From Conchocele bisecta (taxonomy: Eukaryota; Mollusca; Bivalvia; Lucinida; Thyasiridae), in NCBI GenBank assembly GCA_029237695.1, contig JAQRGA010000054.1, positions 1-64,000 of the forward strand: DNA of 64,000 bases. Reading direction: 5' to 3'. Each line of letters starts with the position of its first letter. Positions within the stretch are counted from its first letter, which is position 1. A model generated the notes under the pieces. It did not search any database, had not been told where the DNA came from, and saw only the letters and a program-made list of their open reading frames with translations. The position numbers and the translations under genes were made by a program. Positions 57,257 to 64,000 of this stretch are shown here, piece after piece.

Positions 57257-57859
57257 ATGAACGAATCACCGCTTCCAATTGTCAATACCACTCCATCAAC
57301 ACTGTGTCCAATTAACGAAAGAAGTTCAGATTTTAGGTTAAATAATATCGTCGCTATGCAGGATATTTTAGTTAGAGAATATAGAAATAGAAAAAGACAC
57401 GCTAAAAAATATAAGCGCGCGGCGAATATAGCTGAAGCATCTAGTACGGTTCTGGCAAGTTTATATGTAATGAGTGGTGCGGGGACTGCTGCAACACTAT
57501 CTACAATTGTAATGGTTCCACTTGCAGGGGTTTTGAGTGGAATTACCGTTTTATCTGGAATACTTTGTATGGTAATTAGGGCGTCGGGTGGAAAACTCGA
57601 GAAAAAATGTAGAAAACATGATAGAATATCCGTTCTCGCCAGGTCTAAGAAAAATAGCATCGACGTTATAGTGTCCAAAGCGTTGGCCGATAAGAAAATA
57701 TCAAATTTAGAGTTTGAATCCGTAGTGGAAGAAATGGGGAGATATGAAAAATTAAAAAATGATATTAGAATCAAAGCACACGCCACCATGCCCAAGCTTG
57801 AGTGTACTGATTGGGATAAATTTAGGGTAAAACTTGGAGATAAAGTCGGAGGAAATTAA
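57257..57859 (+). CDS. Intact two-helix membrane protein
   Basis: 200 codons from ATG 57257 (MNESPLPIVNTTPSTLCPIN), 20 bases after the fibre-like stop. An N-terminal basic region (YRNRKRHAKKYKRAANIAEA) precedes two hydrophobic stretches joined by a short turn (STVLASLYVMSGAGTAATLS, and VMVPLAGVLSGITVLSGILC). A C-terminal helical region follows, with NSIDVIVSKALADKKISNLE and RYEKLKNDIRIKA. The hydrophobic hairpin flanked by charged helices suggests a membrane-active protein. I recall similar unassigned proteins in metazoan Polintons. It is the only long right-end gene without a lesion. Confidence 0.6.
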   Translation: MNESPLPIVNTTPSTLCPINERSSDFRLNNIVAMQDILVREYRNRKRHAKKYKRAANIAEASSTVLASLYVMSGAGTAATLSTIVMVPLAGVLSGITVLSGILCMVIRASGGKLEKKCRKHDRISVLARSKKNSIDVIVSKALADKKISNLEFESVVEEMGRYEKLKNDIRIKAHATMPKLECTDWDKFRVKLGDKVGGN

Positions 57860-58200
57860 TATTTTTATTAAATAATTAATTTTATAATTTTCTTTAAATT
57901 AATTATAAAATTAATTATATTGGTGCAGTAAACAATTTATTAATTAATTTTAGGAAAATTATTAACAATTTTAAAAAAAAAGTTTTAGCTCCAACTGAGG
58001 CTCGAACCCGCGCCAGCCCCTGACTTTGTTGGTGAAAATAGTTGTGTTTTATTTGTTTTCTTATATTAATTAATTACATATTATGTTTTCTAATGTAATT
58101 ATAGGGGATGTTCAGCTTTAAGTTATTAATAATTTTATAATTTTCTTAAAATTAATTATAAAATTAATGAAATAATGAACCATCCCGTAAATTCGTTAAC
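57860..58200. other. AT-rich intergenic region with repeated boxes
   Basis: Several copies of AATTAATTTTA(A/G)GAAAATTA in both orientations (about 57868-57900, 57942-57965, 58137-58157), with AATTATAAAATTAATTA between them. A tRNA-3'-half-like sequence lies on the minus strand at 57982-58025. Confidence 0.55.
57982..58025 (-). ncRNA. tRNA-like 3' half with T-run terminator
   Basis: The minus strand reads GCGCGGGTTCGAGCCTCAG, then TTGGAGCTAAAAC and a T run. GGTTCGAGCC fits a Pol III B box. It shares the TTGGAGCTAAAAC plus T-run end with the plus-strand element at 58283-58372. No A box or D arm was found upstream. Confidence 0.3.
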
Positions 58201-58282
58201 CTCTCTATGTGTTTATAAATAACCTGTGTACACACCGCCTGTGTAAATCAATAATTGTACAACACAAGGTAATGTTTATCAT

Positions 58283-58372
58283 AACAGCCTTCGTGGTCGT
58301 GTGGGTTAAGGCGATAATGTATAGAGACGAGGGTCGTGGGTTCGCGCCGCGGTTGGAGCTAAAACTTTTTTA
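58283..58372 (+). ncRNA. tRNA-like element with Pol III-type signals
   Basis: TGGTCGTGTGGGTTAAGGC resembles the D arm and A box of class II (Leu/Ser-like) tRNAs. CGTGGGTTCGCGCCGCG folds as a T arm with a five-pair stem. TTGGAGCTAAAAC and a T6 run (terminator) follow. The acceptor stem pairs poorly and no convincing anticodon arm is present, so this is a tRNA-like relic or a small Pol III RNA rather than a working tRNA. Confidence 0.35.
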
Positions 58373-58640
58373 TTTCTATCCCTATAAATGTGGTCGCTAT
58401 GGTAAACAACTGCATGACAACGGCGTTCCTATCCGACTGCTCGAGGTTGATACAAAAATAAATTCAGATTGCCAGTTTACATACCATCGATAAGGAAAAA
58501 TACACTCAAAGTATGACAACGCTCGAGGTTGATGAAAAATAATTCCAGATAGCCCGTTTACATACCTTCGATAAGGTAAATACACTCGGCTATAAATTAC
58601 TTAGTAGTTTTTTTTTTCTGTTCAATAATAATTTTTCAAT
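58373..58640. repeat. Two ~85-bp direct repeats
   Basis: GCTCGAGGTTGAT, then AAATAA, GTTTACATACC and TCGATAAGG recurs at 58440-58510 and 58524-58590. No gene. Confidence 0.6.
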
Positions 58641-58644
58641 ATCT

Positions 58645-58818
58645 TTATAAGCGATATCGTAGAAATGTACATTCGTAAACGAATTTCATGTATTCGATAT
58701 CGCCTAGTGTTTTCATTTTATAGAATTTATATACAGGATCATAACCCCCGTAAGCTTCGTAAACTTCTTCAACACAGTCATTAAAAACTTTCAATTCCAA
58801 TTGAATTGTATTATCCAT
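58645..58818 (-). CDS. 57-residue ORF, unknown
   Basis: ATG at 58818 to TAA at 58645, 57 codons: it begins MDNTIQLELKVFNDCVEEVY and ends YMKFVYECTFLRYRL. The composition is balanced, with aromatic and acidic residues unlike the surrounding AT-rich repeats, and it runs in the same direction as the Cys-rich ORF just upstream (58932-59225). No family recognised. It could be a small regulatory or accessory protein. Confidence 0.4.
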   Translation of the reverse strand: MDNTIQLELKVFNDCVEEVYEAYGGYDPVYKFYKMKTLGDIEYMKFVYECTFLRYRL

Positions 58819-58931
58819 TTTCTCTAATAATGTTGGTATTTGTTTTTTCTGTTCAATTTTCCAATTTTATAAAATTAGTTTGATAATGTTTTTTTTACAG
58901 TGTTTTAATGCTGTAGAAACACCGTGACTTA

Positions 58932-59225
58932 TTAGATCGATTCTATTTTTCTAACTGACTTTCCGATTTGAATTATTACTAAACGATAATACTTGCGAGC
59001 ACGTAATCCCTTGTTAATCATTTGATGAGTAGCCTGAGTGCCACCGCATGGTGGACATAGCAATGACTCGGCTTTGGTCCCTACCCCACAATGCCGACAT
59101 GGGCGAGGCGAAACGGAACCTCTTCGCATCCATGCACGGTGATGTTTGCAATATTCGTAAATACCGGTGCGATGACACCTCTCGTGACTACCTGTCTTCA
59201 ACCACGCACACTTAACTAGAACCAT
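58932..59225 (-). CDS. Cys-rich zinc-binding mini-protein by the right terminus
   Basis: 97 codons from ATG at 59225 (MVLVKCAWLKTGSHERCH), nine bases inside the right terminal repeat. Cys/His pairs: CAWL...RCHRTG..EYCKHH (a C-x-C-x-C-x2-H pattern) and RPCRHCG...LLCPPCGG (two CxxC). This is a plausible pair of zinc knuckles, followed by a basic tail. The terminal repeat supplies its TATACTCAGTATA box. The small size, zinc motifs and placement suggest a regulatory or nucleic-acid-binding protein. Unrecognised otherwise. Confidence 0.55.
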   Translation of the reverse strand: MVLVKCAWLKTGSHERCHRTGIYEYCKHHRAWMRRGSVSPRPCRHCGVGTKAESLLCPPCGGTQATHQMINKGLRARKYYRLVIIQIGKSVRKIESI

Positions 59226-59233
59226 TATGTTAT

Positions 59234-59421
59234 TATATATACTGAGTATAACATAGGGATTCTTATCTCTAATAGGGTGTATCTTCTCATGTCATAAATA
59301 TATGGTCTCGCGGTAGTAGTATATAAGAGTCACCAATGATACCACCATGCGGTGGGGGGCGCCGCGCGTAGCCGGTGCCTTCCAGAGGGTGATGGTATCA
59401 TTATGACTCTTATATACTACT
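59234..59421. repeat. Polinton right terminal inverted repeat
   Basis: Reverse complement of 43932-44119 with two differences. It carries the same 108-base terminal palindrome and the TATACTCAGTATA box. Confidence 0.95.
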
Positions 59422-59427
59422 GATGGA
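59422..59427. repeat. Polinton target-site duplication, right copy
   Basis: GATGGA, matching 43927-43932. Confidence 0.7.
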
Positions 59428-60137
59428 ATAAGCTCCGACTTTTCCCCGTTTGGAATGAGACCCAGACTGGTCACCAGATTCCACACTCTGACCAGGTCTC
59501 TTTTCAGGGTCGCCCTCAACTGGTGATGTATCAGCCAGTCGTCGAAGTACTGAAGCAGAGCAATGCCTAATTTCCTTGCTGCTGCCACCACTACCTCCAT
59601 CAACATGGTGAACACCCTGGGCGCCGTTGAGATTCCGAATGGAAGAACTCTGAATTGATAGATGTTCTCCCCCCATCGAAACCTCAAAAACTTCCTTGAC
59701 GTGGGGCGGATCGGGACATGGAAGTACGCGTCTTTGAGGTCGATGAAGACTGACCAATCTTCCACTTTTATCGCTGTGCGGATAGACCGGGCAGTCTCCA
59801 TCTTGAACCGGTCTATTTGAACAAACTTGTTCAAATTGGACAGATCTAACACGGGGCGCAGCTTTCCGTTCTTCTTCGGAACAACGAAAAGCCTGCTGTA
59901 GAAGCCAGGGGTGGTTTTGTCCCTGACTTTTTCGATCGCATTCTTTCTCAAGAGATCTGTAATTTCCTTGTCTAATGCTTTTCTCTTGAGCAAGACCTTT
60001 GGAGGGTCCCAATCTGGACAAGTCCTCCGAAGGGGTGGGGTTGAATGGAAGGGTATAACATACCCTTTCTTGACTATCCCTAGCGTCCATGGACAATTGG
60101 TGATCTTTTTCCACTCTGGGAAGTTCAACCGCACCAA
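59422..60137 (-). pseudogene. DIRS A reverse transcriptase, N-terminal and catalytic part
   Basis: Minus strand. Reads EIRKK-type start motifs (LLRKNAIEKV), FVVPKKNGKLRPVLDLSNLN, motif A VFIDLKDAYFHVPI, motif B YQFRVLPFGISTAPRVF and motif C LLQYFDDWLIHH with both catalytic aspartates. It ends at IPS where the Polinton begins. The reading frame up to the insertion point is open. The rest of RT and RNase H is 43278-43931. Confidence 0.85.
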
Positions 60138-60237
60138 ACACGAAGCGCCCCCCGTGCCTTCAGTAGCTGGGTCTGCGAGGCCTACCGGAGACCCGACCAG
60201 CTGACCCTCTTCTAGCCCCTCTACCTATCCCCCTCAT

Positions 60238-61541
60238 GGGCGGTGTGGGTCTCTTAAACTCCTCAGCCACTTGCTTAGTGGACTGATAATTATGAGTGGA
60301 AGAGGATTTTGGGAGTTTACCTCCCCTGCCCCTTACCCTACCTTACCTAAAAGGCGGTCTGGTACGGCCACGAAATGTCTGAGCGCTAGTTAGCTTGGCC
60401 AACTGTTGTCTCTGCCTTTCTGCCAGGTCAACCTCCGAGACCTGCGTACACTTCCCTCCGAGCAGTGTCTCTGACTGGAGAGGTGCCGCTCTAAGTGTCT
60501 CTTTACCCTGACTCGGTAGAACAGTGGATTCACTCAATGTCGCATCTCTCCTAGATAAAAGCAAATCTGACGATGTCGCATGTGCCGTCGTCAAAATATG
60601 CTTATTTGCTCTTGCTGCGGATTGTAGCAGAGCCTGGACTGCTCTCGAGTCCTCGTGGTCAATTGCAACCTTAGTTGCTGCAAGGGCCAGGTCACCTGAG
60701 ATGCCATTGCCACTATGGCTCTCGTGCGGGAGTCAATAGTCTCTGTAAAAGACGGTGATAAACTCGGAGTCACTACCTTCTGAATACCGACCCTTTGGGC
60801 ATCTTTGTCCAAAGGTGGTGGCTTAAACGGCCATGTTGAAGTGTGATTTTTATAAAAGTTCAATGAAGCCGCACCTTTGAGATAATCTTTGGGAACAAGT
60901 TCCCCCGATTTCTCCATATTAAACCCCGGTACCATCTGCATCTCATCGAGAATCTTCCCTATTGTGGGTGACTGAGGTAACATGGGCATCTCTTTGGGCG
61001 GCTCCCTCTCCGAGTCAGCCTCCCAAAGTGACATAATCCTCGAGGGTCTCACCGGTTGTGGAGGGCACAGCTCTGCAGGTAGATACCTGTATATGGCCTC
61101 AATTGACTCCACATATGATAGTGGGGCATCGTCTGAGTCCTCCACCACCGGTTCATTGAAGTCATTAACTTCATAATCATCCCTCATGGTCTCCTCAACC
61201 ACCGGTGCCTCCTAAACTTGTTCAGGTTCCGGTTGTGTCAAGAGAGGTTGTTTGTCCACGATCGCAGACATCATTCTCTGCAGATTAATCAACATCTGAT
61301 TAGTCTCAGATTCGCCTCGTTCCCTGTCCCTAATAGGGGATCTGTCCCGTCGGTGTGTCAAGTCACCATGTCTGATCGACCTGTGACTTGAACTACCGTG
61401 ACTGTCTCGGCGGCTATAGCTACTAGAGCTATGTCTGCTTCTTCCGGAAGCGTCGCCTTGAACGAGGTGAACTGGATCTGGACCCTGATGACGAGCAGCT
61501 CTTGCGTCTCCTACTGTGGGAGCGCCCAGAGTCTGTGTCAC
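60238..61541 (-). pseudogene. DIRS A gag-like ORF
   Basis: Two frames in register separated by a TAG (61212-61214): a Ser/Arg/His-rich part (HSSSSYSRRDSHGSSSHRS, 61380-61470), then an acidic part with PLSYVESIEAIYRYLPAELC and GAASLNFYKNHTSTW. A Gln/Leu-rich end (LAERQRQQLAKL) follows a shift near 60600. The pattern parallels the gag-like ORF of DIRS B. Confidence 0.6.
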
Positions 61542-61599
61542 TGCCCGATGAAGAGCTAGTCAAATAGGCTCTAGGCCTCTTCCTTGCTTTCCTCATTAT

Positions 61600-61905
61600 C
61601 CAGTTCCGGATGTCCGGTATCTGGTCCGGTGTCTGGTAATGTCCGGTGTCCGGTATTTTTCAGTGTCCGGTGTTCGGTAAAGTCCGGTAATGTCCGGTTC
61701 CCGGTAACACTCGGTGTCTGGTTGTCTGGTGTTCGTTTGTCCGGTATTGTCCGGTTCCCGGTAACCCCCGGTGTCCTGTTTCCAGGTGTCCGGTTGTCCG
61801 GTAATATCCGATTTTCGGTAAAACCAGGTGTCCGGTTTTCCGATGTCCGGTACTGTCCCGGTACTGTCCGGTCCGGTTGTGTCCGGTATCTGTTTCCCGG
61901 TCGGA
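61600..61905. repeat. TCCGGT minisatellite inside DIRS A ORF1
   Basis: About 300 bases of degenerate TCCGGT(A/G)(T/A) units (TGTCCGGTATTGTCCGGTTC and similar). In the minus-strand frame it encodes Thr-Gly-His/Tyr-Arg repeats. The expansion seems to have arisen within the retrotransposon. Confidence 0.85.
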
Positions 61906-61909
61906 TTTT

Positions 61910-62328
61910 GAGTTTGTTGGTAAATCACAATTCTCAATGGTAGGAGCCTGCGCAGCCTCCAAAAGAGATAGATCTCCAACTAACCCCCGATCTAGTGAGA
62001 TTATACCAGATTCGGTATTGCCGTTCAATTGCCTGACATTATAAACCGAGTTATTCAGATCGTTAGATTGGTTCACATTGTCAGGACTTGTAATAGATTC
62101 TGACTCCCTCTCAGACTGTGTGAGTGTGCAAGTGGGGGTGTGAACTTCCCCCACGGGAGTTTTGGACTTAAAAGTACCAGTTTTCTTTTTCTTCTGGTAC
62201 GTCCTTACAGAATCTAAAGTCGACCATGTGTTTGCACTCCAAAGAATCGATACATTGCACGGATTCGCTGGAGAACAACCACAGCACTTGCGGCAATTGG
62301 CGATATGTGTATCTAAAGAACTCGCCAA
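61910..62328 (-). pseudogene. DIRS A ORF1 N-terminal part
   Basis: ATG near 62328 (MASSLDTHIANCRKCCGCSP) with a Cys cluster like that of DIRS B. A KKKKTGTFKSK basic stretch and a Ser/Asn-rich linker run into the minisatellite at 61905. Confidence 0.5.
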
Positions 62329-62339
62329 ATTTCCGCAAG

Positions 62340-62917
62340 TAAAGCGAGACTGACCAAACCCTCGAGTTTTGCAGGCAGTGATATTAAAATCAGTATATTG
62401 GCCTTACAAAAATATCACTAATACCAAAAAAAAAAAAATACAAAAATGACTAGTCCGAACTTACTAAGTACGAAGCATTTGGGACGAACTGGAGTGAGTG
62501 CTAAACGATATGTAAACAAAACGTAAATTCTATGTCACAAATTTACAAAAGAATTAACGAGAATACTCAATCGGACACTGGAATGAGCTCAATAAAGTGA
62601 TATACTATATCATTACCCACAAAAAACGGTGCCAGTCGTCACCGAAACGCAGTTCAGAACGAACAAAACAAACTTCGACCCGGCCGCGAAAACTGAAAAC
62701 TAATGATATTGCTACCGGCAAAAGCTCGAAGTGACAAAAACACGAATAAACACGCGAAAAGAGCTTTCGCCAAAAGTTTAATACGACCTGTAAACATGTA
62801 TTGTACAATAAACTTGGAAAGTAACCTGATAACCTCAGAAAAAAAGAAAAAATGAAATAGACTAATTTTAGTCGGCCATTTCTTCCAATTCCTGATTTTA
62901 ATATGTCTGCGCATGCA
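62340..62917. other. DIRS A 5' untranslated region
   Basis: No frame recognised. It lies between the right inverted terminal repeat and ORF1, with an A12 run near 62430. Confidence 0.45.
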
Positions 62918-63078
62918 CGGAAGTGCGACATTGTGGGAATACGGGCACCTGCCTGTATACCACTTAAGAGGTTAATGGGATGGTCTTGTGGACTTCGTTT
63001 TTTTATTTCATATTATGAAATATGGTATCAGGAATTGTAACTTGATAGCTACTTTATAGCAGAAGTAACATCACAGGG
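62918..63078. repeat. DIRS A right inverted terminal repeat
   Basis: About 93% identical, as reverse complement, to 38749-38907. Confidence 0.8.
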
Positions 63079-63376
63079 TCAGTTTTTTTTTATTGAATTA
63101 TGTCTCTCACTTCATACTCCCAGATAGATATCTGCCGTCGTTATCTGTTTATTTTATTAACATTATTTAATGTATCTTACAGAAACATATTTTTGTATTG
63201 GTTCATCTGTCTGGATGTCTGTCTGGACCAAATGTATAAGTGCAGCCAATGTGTTTCCCGCTATGGGGCGGCGGACATACAATGTGCGTGGTGTATTTAC
63301 AGTCAAACATTTCCAGGGGCCGGGAATTAGGAGGCCAAAAACCCCGAGGATGTGTATATTTGACATCCTCAAGAGT
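63079..63376. other. Gene-free stretch
   Basis: No gene recognised. Confidence 0.4.
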
Positions 63377-64000
63377 CGCCGTCTAAAAATAGCACAAATT
63401 CTTCAAAAATCTTTTTCTCGAGAACCGCCAACCGGATTTCGACAAAACTTGATAGGAATGATCGATGTACAATGCTCTTTCAAAGTTGTTAAAATGGTGA
63501 CCTCGGGGTCAAAAATGGGCATGGCCCGTGGTGTCAAATTGGAGTAAAATTTTATTTTTGACCAAATATGTCGAAATCGGATGGTTATGTCATCCAAGAT
63601 GGCCACCGAAAGGTCAAAAGGTCGTCCTTTTATTAGAGATTTCAAAATTCTTCTTCACACGAACCGCTTGGCCCATGGTGGTCAAACTTCACAGTGATGG
63701 TCCATGGGTGAAGCCTTTTCAGACTTGTTAAAATGGAGGTCGTCGCTAATCCAAGATGGCCGCCGTTTAAAAATAGCACAAATTCTTAAAAAAATCTTCT
63801 CATGAACCGCCAGCCGGATTTCGACGAAACTTGGTAGGAATGATCGATGTAGAATGCTCTTTCAAAGGTGTTAAAATGGTGACTCCGGGGTCAAAAATGG
63901 ACGTGACCCGTGGGGTCAAATTGGGGTCAAATTTTATTTTTGATCGAATATGCTCATGTCATATATCAAATTGAAGGTATCGATGAGGCGATTGCTCTGA
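63377..64000. repeat. Composite repeat AGCTCACCTGA family, copy 4 (5' truncated, runs off window)
   Basis: It begins within a ~411-bp unit (GTCTAAAAATAGCACAAATT) without the AGCTCACC head, and continues to the window end with GACTCCGGGGTCAAAAATGG and CCAAGATGGCCGCC. Confidence 0.75.

Larger units (their letters stand above)
43932..59421. mobile_element. Polinton/Maverick element, 15.5 kb
   Basis: Bounded by 188-bp terminal inverted repeats (43932-44119, 59234-59421) beginning AG and by a 5-6 bp target duplication. It encodes family-B DNA polymerase, an rve-type integrase, an A32-like packaging ATPase and capsid-type proteins, which together define Polintons. Gene order left to right: polB (+), INT (-), four small or membrane genes (-), ATPase (-), major capsid (-), two-TM protein (+), two genes (-), minor capsid (+), fibre-like (+), membrane protein (+), 57-aa ORF (-), Cys-rich ORF (-). 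Numerous lesions make this copy defective. No adenain-type protease was found. Confidence 0.95.
38749..63078 (-). mobile_element. DIRS A: second DIRS-type element, split by a LINE and a Polinton
   Basis: An inverted repeat of ~158 bp is found at 38749-38907 and 62918-63078 (CTGTGATGTTACTTCTGC, and TAACCTCTTAAGTGGTATAC). Next to the right copy are ORF1, RT and, across the Polinton, RNase H of a DIRS-type element on the minus strand. Subtracting the Polinton (15.5 kb) and the LINE (about 3.7 kb) leaves ~5 kb, a normal size. The tyrosine recombinase expected between 38907 and 43223 is not visible and was probably lost. That these inverted repeats are the element's own termini is inference from position and from the analogy to DIRS B. 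Confidence 0.6.

Overview
The window is animal nuclear DNA, almost certainly from a marine invertebrate and most likely a bivalve mollusc. There are no prokaryotic operons, Shine-Dalgarno signals or ordinary host exons that I can recognise. It consists of nested transposable elements and long satellite-like tandem arrays. The bivalve guess rests on the style of the repeats (the AGCTCACCTGAGCGAAGCTC family and GGTCAAGGTCA-bearing satellites), recalled rather than tested.

Layout. 81-6664 is a foldback-type element: ~190-bp blocks with long G/C homopolymers in inverted orientation around three other tandem arrays. 7762-13560 holds a minus-strand gene with a PIN/FEN-like acidic motif. It is split by a ~4-kb insertion that carries a broken piggyBac transposase. 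13740-30090 is tandem and dispersed repeat: ~185-bp, ~145-bp and TTAAGTTTTTTGG arrays, and three copies of a ~2-kb composite repeat built from ~411-bp units. 30649-36632 is a DIRS-type tyrosine-recombinase retrotransposon (DIRS B, minus strand) with inverted terminal repeats. 36640-38740 has satellite repeats and tRNA-derived SINE heads.

38749-63078 is a nested stack. A second DIRS-type element (DIRS A, minus strand) has inverted terminal repeats now 24 kb apart. Inside it lie a decayed LINE (39190-42860) and a 15.5-kb Polinton/Maverick (43932-59421). The Polinton landed in the reverse transcriptase gene of DIRS A and left a 5-6 bp target duplication.

The Polinton is the most informative object. 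It has 188-bp terminal inverted repeats that differ at only two positions. Its genes are: protein-primed-type DNA polymerase B (internally deleted), integrase, packaging ATPase, a candidate major capsid protein, a candidate penton-type minor capsid protein, several conserved small or membrane proteins, a coiled-coil repeat protein followed by a beta-rich domain that together look like a receptor-binding fibre, a two-helix membrane protein, a Cys-rich mini-protein driven from the right terminal repeat, and a 57-residue ORF. I found no adenain-like protease. Many genes carry frameshifts, nonsense codons or duplications, so this copy is defective (or the assembly has indel errors). Recurrent non-coding signals are visible: a TATACTCAGTATA box beside the terminal genes, an AT-rich palindromic box just upstream of three starts, and many CCAAT...ATTGG palindromes.

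All family names come from motif recognition by eye. No database search was run.
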